Below, piece after piece: positions 25,350 through 38,302 of a stretch of 64,000 nt of DNA (the first letter of the stretch is position 1; each line of letters opens with the position of its first letter). Source of the stretch: Purshia tridentata (taxonomy: Eukaryota; Streptophyta; Magnoliopsida; Rosales; Rosaceae); assembly GCA_003254885.1 (NCBI GenBank), contig QANT01000754.1:1-64000 (forward strand), read 5' to 3'. The notes under the pieces were generated by a model. The model saw only the letters and a list, made by a program, of their open reading frames with translations. It was not told the DNA's origin and did no database searches. The translations under genes and the position numbers were made by a program.

Positions 25350-25543
25350 AAAAAAAAAAGCTCACATTCCATGTGTCAACCACAATATTCACCATAAAGT
25401 GATATATCACCGTATCCATCGAAAATTCCACATTTACAAACTCATATCCACAAAAAATTTCACATATGCAAACTCACGCGGTCATGCCCACCGAAAATTC
25501 CAATATGCAATTTTTGCATTGTCTTCTTCTTCTCCTTTGAATT

Positions 25544-25573
25544 TAAAAAAAAAAAAANAAAAAAAAAAAAAAA
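25544..25573. other. Poly-A tract with single N
   Basis: Homopolymer with an unresolved base at 25558. Confidence 0.95.
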
Positions 25574-25942
25574 GGCTAGCAAGCTTTTTATCTTGGTATC
25601 TAATATTAATTTGAAGTTTAATACTCTAATCCACATGTCAAACTTAAGACTTACTCTCACGTTTCTGAATAAATCAAACTAACGACATGCCGTATTAATA
25701 AGGTACCCAATATTAGCACGACCGACGACAAAAAAATTCATTGCGCTGTCTCTGCCGCTGCCGCCGACTGATTCTGTTACAACCTTGTTAGTTCCTCCGC
25801 TGCATTCTATTGATACATTTGAACGATTATTTGCCACTATTCTGTTTGACAAATTGCCTCTTTGAATTACTTCATTGGCTGTGGATTATACTATTTGAGT
25901 GTGTCGACTGAGATTGGGATTTTTGTTTAGGAAAAGAAGAAG

Positions 25943-27655
25943 ATGCCGTCTCTGCAAACTGCTCTGCCTCCTGAACTCGCCAACAATGCGATTAGAGTTA
26001 GTACCCGATAGTTTTTCTTTTCCTTTGTATTTACGTCAAAGAAGTAATCTTTTTTGTGTTCAAATGATTTTTTGTCGTTGCAGCTCTACCGCGAGTGCCT
26101 TCGAAGAGCTAAATATGTTGGTCATCGGGTATGCAAATTTCTCTCTCTCACACACATATGTTTGTTGTATTTGAAATGAGACTCAACTCAAGCTGAGCTG
26201 AATATCAATCATACAAGGCTGTAATGAAGTTCAACTAGTCGTTGTCAATTTGGGTCCTTCGGGTCAATCTTAGAAGTTAGAATCTTATGGGTACTTTTCT
26301 GCTTCTGCACATGTTCATCAACGTCTTACTCGAGTTCCATTTCATCTAACCAGAAAGAAGAAAAAACTGGGTCTTGTTCAAGTTCATGAAGTGGGACTTA
26401 TGTAGGGAGATAACTTTAGCCAATGTGTGATGGCATTGTCTACTTGCATGCCAAATAAACTAGCATTTTTCATCTGAATGAGTCCTCAATGCTATTATCT
26501 GAGATAGGATTTCTTATAGAAGATTTCTCTGGTAAGCTTAGAGAGGGATTGAACATTGATGGTCCAACCATCATAGCCATAGAAACGTAAAACCTTATGC
26601 CTTGAAGTTTTGACATACTCTCCACCTCTGACTTTAACTTGTTTATTTTGGCTGAGCTGTAATTTCTTAGTTCAAGGGTTCTCAATCTCTTGCGTTGAAT
26701 TTCCAGACATTACTTTTACTTGGAAATTCTTTTTCAGTAAATTTTTCTTCGTAATTTTCCAGATTGTTTGGCAATGATTTCAATTTTCTTGGAATGGTTT
26801 GTAGAAGGAAATACCTGTAGACTAAATTCTAATTGATACTTTGAGTTTTTAAAAACTTTGCCTTCTAAGTCAGAGAGGCAAATATTAGAATTGAAACGGA
26901 ATGCACCAATCTATTCCATGTGGCGTGTTTTAAAACTTGGCTTCCAGGAAGCGATTTTCCAAGATTTTTTTACTTTTTATGATTTATATCTTTCTTGATT
27001 TTAGGAAAATTGATCAACCACCTGGAAAATTGGGAATTTATTCTTTTCCATTGCTTTTCCAATGAAACAAATGCAGTACTACTGCACATTCAATAAGTCT
27101 ATTAAATTAGTCCATGCTTATTGAAAAATCTGTAAGAATTTAATTTTGGGGTTTTGTTTTGTTAATGATGCAGCAAAACAATACAGAACTTGTCGTTGAT
27201 ATGGTGCGACAGCAATTCAAAAAACATATGCATGAGACAGATCCAGAAAAGATTCAGAAATTCAAGGATGAGTAAGTACAGAGCATTTGTGTGCATATTT
27301 TTAGTATACAAGGGATTTTCAATGGCAAGGGTGTCAATGGTCATTATATTTTTAGGGACCAGATCCTTTAATTTATGTTTGGCCTCTATTTATTTATTTC
27401 TTTTCCCCTTTCTTCCATATTCTGCTTCATGGGTTAATTTTAAAGGTAATAGGATGACCATTTCTTTGAAATATCTGCGCAAACACTTGCATGCAGGCAT
27501 TCATTTCTTGTTCTACTTCTTTGATGGAACCCTTGCATTCAAAATTTAATCTGTCTTCCTCGATTTTCAGCGCTGCAAGGGGACTTATAAATCATATACT
27601 ATTTGAGTCTGAGAAGATTTCTGGTCGTAAATTCAGCAAGAGCCCTACTTTCTGA
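25943..27655 (+). CDS. LYR-motif (complex 1 LYR family) small mitochondrial-type protein
   Basis: Four exons join in frame: 25943-25996, 26084-26128, 27174-27271 and 27571-27655, giving 93 residues. The LYR motif (AIRLYRECLRRAKYVG) lies at about residues 17-32 across the first junction. A basic helical stretch follows (VRQQFKKHMHETDPEKIQKF), as usual for this fold. LYR proteins bind the mitochondrial acyl-carrier protein and act as assembly or Fe-S-delivery factors for respiratory complexes. The particular client of this member cannot be told. It resembles the Arabidopsis LYR protein At1g76065 (memory, not checked). It is convergent with BOR1. No exon is long, so a gene finder could miss it. 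Confidence 0.85.
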
Positions 27656-29304
27656 GATTTCAGTTTGTTGTATGGGATGAAGTTTTCGCAGTAAAATAAA
27701 TGATAACAATGTAGGCTTTAATGCTCTAATGCTTGTTTGTGATTTGTGAATGTTTTATGCCTTTGGAATTTGCAAGGTGGGATTTTTGTACACCAATAAA
27801 CAGACACCGAAAGCGAACAATAAACCTTTTAAGCTGAATTATAAATTTCCTAGCCCAACATATAACTAATCATCATTGTACGTACTACGTTTTCAAGGTA
27901 CAATACAGTTAAATAAGTATACCAATGTATGCTTTGTTACTGTAAAGTCTGTAATGCATGTTTATCATTTGTGAATGTTTGATTCATTTGAAAATTTTGA
28001 GGTGGGCTCTTGAAGTTTGTGTACTATAGCAATTTTTGGACGCAGCTGCTTCTCTGCTGCAACACTGACAAGCAGATTGGCAACTGGGACCCGGAGTTAA
28101 GATGATTGATTATAATCTCAAAGGTCGAAGTATTACTTAAATCTTTTTTCTATATAGTACCTGGGCTGAAAGAATTAGCAGAGTTCATTGCAACAAGTTT
28201 CTAACATAAGAGCAAAAGTAACTCAAGCAAATTATAATGAGAAATGTTATTAGTACCTTGCAAGTTCCCTAGAACATTCCATCAAAATCAGAAGCTAACA
28301 GTAATGATAGACAAGGGACCTACACTCCTCGTGGCATTATGTAGAGAATGTTTCCCACTAAGATCCTTAGTCAAATATTGTGAAAACTACAACACACCTC
28401 ATTTCACTCACTGCAATTGAAGACTAGGGACCCAGCACACTTCCTATCTTGAAGGTTAAAATGAGAGAATTATAGCCACTACTTTACCTGTCCATTTTAC
28501 TTTGCCTCTCCAAATTTGTAAAATGATTATTTTGCTACAGATTGTGCAAAATGATATCGAGCATCATCATTTCCTTTCCCCCCCCAAAAGAAAAGGAAAA
28601 GAGATCGTTTATAACAGTTCAAACGTTGCTCACTTGCTCTGACCTGCGTTGAGAAAAAACTTTTGTTAAGGTATGGAGGGTGTATTTGTTGTGTTGTGTT
28701 GTGTTGTGTGCATTGGAATATTAGATGCCAGGTTGTAGACACCACTACCACTAATGCATGCCAAACTCATGTCCCAAAATCATGATTCATCCATTGTTAC
28801 CATAATCGCCATGAATGTTGGGTAGTCTTCTGTAAGAAACTTTTTTGTTTGTATACAATGCCTTGTGAGAAGGGCACAGTGTACATCCATTGTAAGTGAG
28901 AATTTCTCCTTATATAGATAGACCTGCATTTCTTTTCCTTTTTCTCTTTTTAATTTTGAAAAACTAGAAAGGGAATAATTCGGGCTTGGAAAAAAATGGC
29001 TGTCAATATGTGTAAAATTTCTTCATTCTTGGCCAAAAACGAGGAGTGTAAAATTTTTCATATTTAATACTGTTATCGATAGAATTTGGGGTTACTACTT
29101 ACAAATCACCTCCCATCAATACATTTCGCAAATCCAAAATACTTTACAACAATAATGGCCCACATTTAGAATCAAGAAGGTAAAAACAGGGGAAAAGCCA
29201 TTGCAGACTTCCTGCATGTTCATAAAACTAACCCCCACTTCTCTTTAGTAATTTGACTATAATTTGCAGGCAGTACTTGCTCTATTTATATCTGAGTTTA
29301 AGAT
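27656..29304. other. Region between the convergent LYR and BOR1 genes
   Basis: It contains the 3'UTRs of both genes. A segment at about 27712-27790 (AATGCTTGTTTGTGATTTGTGAATGTTT..) is repeated in diverged form at about 27935-28020. A TTGTG repeat of about four units lies at 28690-28710. No additional coding sequence is supported. Confidence 0.5.
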
Positions 29305-32300
29305 TTAACCACTCTTTCCTAAGCTAGATGATCTTGTAACTCCAGTCCTTGGACTAAATTGTCCTTTTCCTCCATTCCGAGGACTTTGCTCACCTCTCAG
29401 CTCACTTATACGAGGACTGTATATCTTATCTGAGAACAGTGGACTCTGTATACTTTTGAGTTCCTTGGATGGTGTTGTAGTGGAGCTTGTCACTTTAGGA
29501 CTGCACACACGCCTTATCTCTCCCCGGCTTCTAGTGATTATCCCATCTAAAATCTCTCCATCATCGGCGAATGAAGCTGTCCTACTCATCTCCCTCTCCT
29601 GAAGTAGAGGACACATTAAGTATACAAGACATACAAACACATTAAGCAGATTGCATACATTTTTGTTAGGAATCAGTATGTGCAAGAGAAACTGAGAATC
29701 AGATCAGTAACTTACAGTTGCAATGTTGAATGATGGTATGGCAGATGCTTCTTCATACTCCGCAGCATCTAAATCTTGAAGGTGTGCCCCTTTGAAGAAC
29801 TTGGGCAAAATATATTGTCTAACGGGAACCAGAAGCATGATCATTAATGGGAAGAGAACCCCAGCAATAGGAACCCATGTAATTCCAAAACAAACAAGCA
29901 AGTAAGCGGTCTGGAAAATTGTGAATGCTGCAATTGTCTTGAATGGTACTGTTTCAACAAAAGTGGCATGGTATTCCTCAAGTACTCTGAACAAGAAAAT
30001 GAATTTCGTTCAATTTTTTGACAAGTTTAGGAGACAAGTCAAACCAAATGAAGAGTGCATTAGGGCAAAAGAGGCAAGAGGCAAGAGGTTACTTGTATCT
30101 TCTACTTGGAGCTGTGAAGAGCAATAGAATCCTCTCCCAGAACTGGTTACCCGGTAAGCTTTCAACAGCCATAAAGGCAAAATAACCCCAGAGTACAGAT
30201 GTTGGGATCTTCTTAAGTAAAGGCATGGCTGCAACACATCCTCCCACAAAAATAGCTTGAAGCAGGTTGCTGAGCCGCTGTTCTTTCACCTCAACGGGCA
30301 ATAAATCATCAATCTCCTTCTCAATATCAAACACTGTCTCATCAACCGGGGCATTTATGTTCCCCATGCTTGAAGCCATTTGGATTGTTGAATCCTTCAT
30401 TTCCTTTAATCCCTGTAATGCAAGGTTGAGCAGTGATCAACATTATTTTTCATTATGAATAAACAAGAGAAGAAAAACGGGAACAGCATATCAAGTCATC
30501 ATACCTGAGTTGAAGGTTCCTGGTATATTAATGGGGTTTGCATCTGTTGATATGCTTCTTGCATGCTTCCATATACTTGCCCCAAGCTTGCATTGTTCTT
30601 CATGCATTTCCTTGCTGTTGCTACAAGTCGATTACGAAGTAACTGCAGCAGAAGCGAATATAATTGTAGAGACAATATAAACCACACAGCAAGAGTGGAT
30701 GGTTGGAAGTGTGTCAATATGTGCATCTCCATGTTCTGAACATGTCAAGCAGAACAAGACTTCATTGATTGTACTTCAAATGCCTACCTGATGCTTCAGT
30801 GTGGCCAAACTTTTAGTATGCATCGGAGATTGTGGTATGACACCATTGGCTGGAGGAATGCCTATGAGACCACATATTATGACCTGTCATGTAGCAAAAA
30901 CCAAAACCTCTCAGTCTCAGAAAAAATGGATACCAGGTGCCATTTGTTTCGCAGTCACTGAACTTCTAGAAGGGGGGGAAATTACACAAAAAGTGAAAGA
31001 TGTTGCGAAGGGGATCTGCATACCATGAACCCCAAAAGAAGTAGATCATAATGGAAAGAAGGTGGTTTTCTCAGATTGAATTCTTTCTGCTGAGCGAGTT
31101 GAGAAGCTACACTGTGGTCAAAATAGTACAGCACTGCAATCATTGTTGCTGGAATGAAAGCTCCAATTATATAAAGCACTGGCACATTTAGCATGTCCTG
31201 TAATTTTAGCAAAAACAATTGATATCCACATATATCAAGCTGAAAACCATAAAAAAAGACACAGCAATCATGTAGCAATGCCTTGATGACAGTCCAATTC
31301 TCATATGCTCCTGGTGACCATGGGTTTGGACTGAAGAGGCGCCTTGGAATTCCTTTTGGAACACTTCCAGCTGGTATATAGGAAACAGCAGACCATATCA
31401 AAACCATCAATGGCACACCATAATCTGCTAAGAAACCTCGTAGCCACCCTGTTAGAAGGAAACATTTAATTGGATTAATCTATTGTCGGGTATTGCAAAC
31501 TTGAAGTTATGCAACTGTGTGTGTGTACATAAAACCAAATTAAATAGACTCACCAGACCCATACCGCCAAGATCTTGCTTTCCTACTTCTTAACGAAGTA
31601 AGTATCAGGCCAAATGACAGAACCAAAGCAAACATCCCATTTGCAAATCTCCATGAAGGTTGAAACTGAATTAACCTTGGGTTTTCTCTCTCAGGTATGC
31701 GAAACTCAGCAACAAGTCCCTATAAAATACATTTCAGAACTATAACTTGAAAAACTTTGGAACTAATCCATCTGTGCAATCGATGAACAATATAAACTAC
31801 CAAAAAGCCAACCAAAAATTCACAGACTTCAAAAGTTGGTCCATTTTAACATAAATTCTAATGTACTAGTGAAGTAAAGAAGCAATTCTTCGCTAAGCCT
31901 AAAAAAATAGGGGTACAAAGAGATAGATGTCCCTACTTTGATAGCTTCCTGCATGAAGAGCATTGCAATAAGAAGGCCGAATAACTCTCCAGCAAGACGA
32001 GTGAATCTGTTTATAATGGAGCAAGCCCCTAATATAGCGAGCAGGAACAGCAATATTGCAGTCCACAAACACACCCTGCACATCAAAATAAACATCATAA
32101 AGGCAGATTCATATACCTAAAACGAGTCAGCCAAAAAAGTCCAAAAAAAGATAATCGAATAAAAGAGATTTATGTGGACAGAAAAAATCACAACATCAAT
32201 CCAGTTGTTAAATCAAAGAAAAGGTGATACCATCCTGTCCATGCTAAAAAGAGCTTTGACCCCAAATCCGGTCTATCTTTAGCGAATTTGAACATAAATG

Positions 32301-32900
32301 TATACATAATCACAGTCGGCTCTGCAACTCCAAGAATCAGCAAAGGCTGACCCCCAAGGATTGAGTGTATAATTCCACATAAAGCAGTAGATGCTAATGT
32401 TTGAACTGCTGTGAGAACCCCATCTGTAAACGCCAGAAATGATGCAGAACCATAAATTTTGAAATGCATACTGTGTAGAAATATAGATTTTACACTTCTT
32501 TTCATAATAGCACCATTTTCAATTCCGAATGAAAACCACAAGGCACTTAGTGGAAAGTAGGTACCAAAAGCTAAACAATCTTGAAGTATAAAATGTTACC
32601 TGTTTCTCTTTCCAATTGTTCTCCAAATGAAATAACTGGAATAGCTGATGCAAAAAATATATATGTGGTGGGCGCCAAAATCCTGAGACAATTAAACAAG
32701 TTACCAAGATAGAATAATGTTCTAAACAAAATTGAGCAATAGTTACAGTTGCTTCGATACAGTAAAGTATAATATGATACTAAGAAAACTATATACCTGA
32801 AGCCTGCCTTGAAACCACCAGTCCAGTCTTGCTTGTAACACATCAACCTCCCTTCAAGATCATTCCTGATTCCACGAAATGGTACGAATGTCTCTTCCAT
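29305..32900 (-). CDS. BOR1: Borate efflux transporter BOR1
   Basis: Twelve coding exons join in frame on the minus strand: 32797-32900, 32600-32682, 32231-32423, 31937-32075, 31554-31719, 31282-31448, 31024-31197, 30788-30883, 30505-30642, 30093-30412, 29716-29986 and 29305-29598, giving 714 residues (Arabidopsis BOR1 has 704). The start [20 protein letters not shown], the conserved [20 protein letters not shown] and [20 protein letters not shown], and the loop HTKSLATLK are diagnostic of BOR1 rather than BOR4. It is an SLC4-like plasma-membrane exporter that loads borate into the xylem under low boron. The lysine matching the ubiquitination site reported for AtBOR1 (K590) is K592 here, in [11 protein letters not shown]. 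Of the three sorting tyrosines reported in AtBOR1, Y398 and Y405 are kept but position 373 is His. The intron at 31198-31281 has a GC donor. The acidic/serine-rich tail (residues 618-714) is full length. Confidence 0.96.
31198..31281 (-). other. BOR1: GC-AG intron of BOR1 (84 nt, frame-neutral)
   Basis: Family alignment requires ..ENWTVIK to join DMLNVPV. The only junction that does so is ATCAAG|GCATTG with acceptor ATTACAG|GAC, a GC-AG intron. It is 84 nt long, has no in-frame stop, and would add 28 residues if retained. GT alternatives nearby would shift the frame. Confidence 0.75.
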
Positions 32901-33539
32901 GGTTTCACTTTCTTGAATTGTTAAGCAATGATACTAAATCTCAAAGTTGTAGACAATGAACCAGTCCTACATTAAAAAAATTACAGAATCGATTTGCAAC
33001 ATCAGTAAATGAGCTAAAGCAAATAAATCTTGATAGATACTATGTATTTTTGCTATTTAAGCACAACCCAGAATAAAAAATCTGAACTGCATTACACCAT
33101 CTAGTCCTAGAAGGATTGGACAGAAAGCTTATAAGCATGCCAAGCTTCAAATCCAGAGGAATATATAATACAGATAAATATTCAGAATGAGAATGGCTTT
33201 CACTTAAATTACAAAAGGACAACTCTTTCGATTGGTTTTACCTTCAAACAATGTAGACGCACGAAAGGGTTGTAAGCAAAGCTCGAAATATATAAGCTTG
33301 AAAAAGTGCTGAGAAGGCAATTGTAGATTTGATGCTGATGGTAATGTGGGTCAAAAGAGAGTGGAAAGGAACATCACTATCAGTGCGCCCCCCTCCACAA
33401 AAAAAATAAAAATAAAAGACCAAAAAAACAAATCTAATGCTTGCAGACTTGTAGTAAAGAGCCCCCCATCAAAGCTGACTATCAAGAAAATAAATGTAAA
33501 TAAATACATGCAAATAAAAGAAGGTTCAAAGTAGATGAA

Positions 33540-33780
33540 ATACTCACCAAACTTAAAAGTTCTGATAATGGGAAAAGAGAGAAAATGTAGCTGCTTTAAT
33601 TTTTCTGGCTTTTAAAGGACGGTGCTTTTCTGTGCGAATGTCTGTGTGACTCACTCAGTGACTCAGTGTGTGTGAGAGAGAGAGAGAGAGACACACACAC
33701 ACAGAGACAGAGACAGTCCAGGACAAGCTGGCCTGTAAAGCAGTACCCAAGCAGCTTCTCTTTAAGTAGTACAGTATAGT
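33540..33780 (-). promoter_or_regulatory. BOR1 distal 5' leader/promoter with compound microsatellite
   Basis: A (GT)n(GA)n(CA)n compound simple repeat at about 33667-33703 lies upstream of the BOR1 coding start, probably in or next to a 5' non-coding exon. Boron-responsive upstream open frames are known in the family, but the leader's splicing could not be fixed, so none is claimed. Confidence 0.35.
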
Positions 33781-36700
33781 TTTCTTATAAATTTATAATA
33801 GCTAGATTAGTATATTATTTACATTTGAATATTTTATCCCAGATATATATAATAAAAAAAAGCATATATGGTTTTTATTTTATACTGTATCATAATCGGA
33901 GATGGAACAAAATGGGATGTATGTAGTGACAGTAGTGGTGCATTAACTCACCTAACGTAACAACAACTTGCTTATAGATGTCTTCCTCTTCATACTTCTA
34001 TGGAATGTCCGAATGAATAAGGAATTAAAACAAACAAAGGATAATAATGCAACTGATTTTATAGAATGTAGCTTAATTTAATATGCAATTAGACTTCATT
34101 TAGAATAAATAAGAAATTATTGAGTTAAAATTTGACTATTACTCAATATAAACTCAAAAATAATACGACAAAAAAACGTAAATAATCTACGAATGATATT
34201 AATATCAAATTTAAGAGCAAAAATGGTGAACTAGTATTATGTAAAAGAAATACTTGATTATTTTGTTGATTTTTGAGGGTATTAAAAATTAGATTAAAAC
34301 TGTTAGTATTCGGGAAGCTAATTTCATCGCATATAAACTTGTTAAATTGGATAGATCTGAAATATTTTTTCCAGACTATCACTCATTTTCTTCAATTGTG
34401 TTGGATTAGAGAGATGTTATGTGAATTACTTGTTTTCAAGATTTAATTGTTGTTGGAGAGTTGTTACGTGAATTGCTTGTTTTCAAGATTATCGAATCGA
34501 TTTGATTATGACTTACTCAACAGTTTTAGCATTGGTAATGAATGCTAACAAAATGAATGATGCGGGTGCGGCACCTTGCCAAAACTGGATGTCGTTCTCT
34601 CAATTCTTAGCATAAACTCTCTGTCAGTGTACACATAAGCGACGGTGGATCTTTGTTCATACTTCACATCTAGCTGGACACACGTCACACTCAGATTTGG
34701 CTAGCGGTACAGCCACTGCCCGTGACCGTCACAAAACTTCTCTAGGATTGGCTCGGCAACACAACACAAGACTCTGCCTCTTTTTGTATTTAGCATTCTG
34801 GCCTAAAAGGTAGATGTATATGAGTTCTACCATGAGTAAGTTGACTTGCAATGTGGGCCATCCGATTTCAATCATAGTCATGCTTCTTTGACATACCGTT
34901 ACTGGCATTGGGTATTATGGGCGGATGAAACTTTTTGCCTAAGGTCCGGTCCACAGCCTTTGATGCCCTTGGCCCAGATGAGAAGTCTTCTTTATTTTTT
35001 TCTTTTTCTTTTTGTGTGTGTGTGTAGAAATATGAAAACTTGATGAGAAGACTAGTAAACTTGTTTCTTTTTTATTAATCAACCATTATCGTTCATGATA
35101 TATGAATTCATAATCTCTTTTTGATAAATATCATAACCTTCTTTCGATAAATGAAAGACTGAGTGTCATTTATTAGTTTAAATGGTCATTCATAATACCT
35201 AGTAAACTTCATTGATACTTAAACACACCAAGGATAAAATTGCATTTATTACGAAAAATGTGATATGCAAATGATGTATGAGAATAAATATTTTCTTATC
35301 AAATAGTGTGATAAAGTGACAATGAGTTGGAATGTTAATATTAACCTGAAAAATTCTTATTTAAATATGTAGTGTAAATTGACAATTTAATTACATAAAA
35401 ATGTAAATATTGTCTAACAAAGGGATATCTAGTAAGCTTCTTTTAAAAAAATAATTTCGGTTTTGAAAAGAACATGTCTCGTGTCCAATGAACCTTAGGT
35501 ATTTGGATTTCTTAGAATCTTACATCTAAATGGAAAAAGACAAAAGCAAGTAAACGAAGTGGGAAGACTATTCTTTTTCCTGCATTTGCTTTTTGGCCCA
35601 TTTCATTACCAAATGAAATATATCATAAATTAAATGTACAAGTTCCTACTTATCCCTTATTAAACCTACAAATTTCCATTTATGATGGATTAGTGCATCA
35701 TCCTTATGGATCCCTAGGGGACGTAATGTATACTCCTTCTTTTTCTTATTTGTCTTCAGCACTATCATTGCCCATCATTGCAATAATGAAGACCAAATGT
35801 TCAAAAATAACAAAGCTTCTCCATCGGAATATTGTATCCACAAGTCCTAATAAAAGTAATTTAAACATCAGTTTTAGCACCCAAAAAAAAGTGATAATGC
35901 ATTGATTATCTGATTTTTTTCAGAAAAGCCAAGTTATGATTATCAATCATTATCTGTTTGTGGCTAGCTACCACTTAAAATTCATTGAACACAAACTCCA
36001 GGAATTTAATAATTCTAGACTGGGGCATGCATATAATATTCCAGAGAGTACAAAGACTCGGATGTCAAAGAACCTCATATGTTGACATGTTGTTGTGTGA
36101 CGTGTGGAAGTTCAATTATTGCCTTCGTCGGTTCTTTATATATTATTTATAAATGGCTTATTCCAACATCAGGGACTACATAAAGGTCTTTCTCCAACAA
36201 CAAAAAAAAAGACTACATCGAGGTCTACTTAAATATTTGTAGTTTGCACTTCACATATGATTGCATGTATTATGAGATTTACCCAAAAATCTTGTACGTA
36301 CGTAAAGAATAAGTCATGAATGGTAAAATGCTTTACCATTTAAAAAGAAATAGATATCATGCCATATTATATACAAGAAAAACCCAACTAAACCTAATGT
36401 ACACAACGAGTCTCTCATATATGGACATTATTGGGCACATGATCAATGAATGTGAGTATGGATACAACAGGTATATATAGGCCCAAGTATAGGGTAATTT
36501 TTCTCCCCATAGACATCACATTATGGCAAGAGAAGTACAGTGGAGGGACCTTTCAGAGATACATGATCCCTTACTCTTCTAGTTTTAGCCCCAACAATGA
36601 CCAAGCCTTTTGCTTCAACTTCAATGACAGAGAGACGAATGCAATAGCAAAGTCTCTTTGTAGGGATTCCAATCTCAATGATTTTGTCTCGCACAAAACT

Positions 36701-36969
36701 TTATCCGAACTTTTAATCCTCAACCAAGAAAACTTTTTAGGGCAAAAGACAAATTAAACCCACCCAAATGTCAGCAAAAGCAGTTCCAACATTTTGCCCA
36801 TGCTGAGGATTGACTGAAGTAATGGTTGAACAGCAAGTAATTCACAACCACAAAGAATTGTAGATATTAGATGATTAGTTCACAGCAAAATGTTGCCATA
36901 AAAACACATTTTTAACTCTTGAATGCCCTTGAATTATAACCAATTAACTTTTCTACTACTAGAGTATAT

Positions 36970-37640
36970 ACTCCTAACAATTTTCTCATTTTATCCAACA
37001 ACATTGTAATACTTGAATGGACAATTATGCCTTATGTTGAAATGACATTTGAGGACAACTTATTTGAAAAAAAAAAAAAAAATCTTCTTTTTATACCTAA
37101 CATCTCAATTCATCAACTTCCCACTCTCCCAAACTCACCTTCAACCTCACTATCATAACTAAACTCTAAAACCTTAACTAATTTTTGTCCCTTTATTATC
37201 CAATCAAGGTTTTTTTGTCAAATTCATAGTTAAATTGTTGTTTGGGAGCCTTCAAATGATGGTTGTGTGCAAATTTTTTCACATTTGCTATATTTTTTTT
37301 CGATTTTATGAACACTATGAATAAATCTGAATTCGCGCAGTGTTCGATTGTCGACCATTGAACATGATGACATTATTCGGTGGGCAACTACTGAATAATG
37401 AAAAAATATTTGGTAGGGATCCACCAAATATAGTTAGGATATTCAGCAGGTACCTACTAAATATGCTTAGGATATTCAGCAAGTGCCCACCAAATAATCT
37501 GTAAGCATAAGACCTACATAACTTAATAAGCGTACGATGGTAAAATGAGTAAATATGAATTTAAAAAAATGATGGTTGGGTAAATTGAGAAGTTGGATAA
37601 AATGAGCAATTTCTTGGGTATGAATAGAATTTCCCTTTTT
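36970..37640. repeat. Possible MITE-like inverted-repeat element
   Basis: CTCATTTTATCCAAC near 36988 is inverted as GTTGGATAAAATGAG near 37593, and weaker matching extends outward. The interior is non-coding. No target duplication was resolved, so the element call is tentative. Confidence 0.35.
37417..37501. repeat. Short tandem repeat, ~33-bp unit
   Basis: Units of the form CCACCAAATATAGTTAGGAT followed by ATTCAGCA repeat at 37417-37448, 37449-37481 and partly at 37482-37501. Confidence 0.65.
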
Positions 37641-38302
37641 TTTTTACCATAAGAGTAGACAAAACTCTAGTTCATATGCTTATCCAGTCTAGTTTGCTGC
37701 CCCAACAAACTCTAGCAGCAAGACAGCCAAAGCCAACGGACTCCTTAAGTGCTCATAAAAATTTCCATGTCTGGATTCATTTCAATACATACAACCACTC
37801 CTTTAAGAAGAATTTTGAGAGTAGTCTTGCATTGTTGCAAAAAGACATTCAAACAAAAGAAAAATGTAAAATATGAAAGCAACAATCCCGCTGTGCCTAC
37901 AATCACGACCTGTAATCAAAGCATTGCATTCATGAAAGAGGGATGCCAATTTTTGAAAGCATTCCAAGTCAAGCAAATTGCTTTGCAACTTCATGCAAAG
38001 ACATTTAAACATAGGATAGAAAATCCTGCCACCACAATGCAACATTTCTAATATAATACCTATCACGAGAGAAGCAACGGAGTTAAATTAACATAAATAT
38101 TGCTTTCTGCTAGGTTAAAAATGACATCATTCTTCATCATCATCATAAATTTTGTAACTTATGCATAACACCAATCAGAATATTGTCAATGCTAATTTTT
38201 CTGCTTACGCTTATCCGGAAAGACATTGGCATGACATAATCAAGCTCAACTTCTCAAGAAAAAACTATCCTACTAATCCTTAATAAGGGGTAGAAAAAGC
38301 TG

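Larger units (their letters stand above)
24627..25740. other. Polygalacturonase 3' flank and LYR-gene upstream region
   Basis: The segment starts with the polygalacturonase 3'UTR; possible poly-A signals such as AATAAAA lie near 24892. After that there are pyrimidine-rich and A-rich stretches. Two poly-A tracts with single N positions (25349, 25558) lie here, and a CTCACATTCCA unit is repeated around 25338-25370. No gene is supported. Confidence 0.45.
33780..38302. other. Intergenic region between BOR1 and DRM3
   Basis: About 4.5 kb without a supportable gene. Contents: a ~50-bp direct repeat at about 34401-34500; a 103-codon open frame at 36446-36757 that I do not recognise and that has no gene-like context; inverted CTCATTTTATCCAAC / GTTGGATAAAATGAG segments at about 36988 and 37593; a ~33-bp tandem repeat at 37417-37501; and the DRM3 3'UTR at the right end. 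Confidence 0.45.

Noticed and set aside
36446-36757. 103-codon open frame between BOR1 and DRM3
   Set aside because: No recognisable domain, no splice partners and no promoter elements; the length is within chance for this region.
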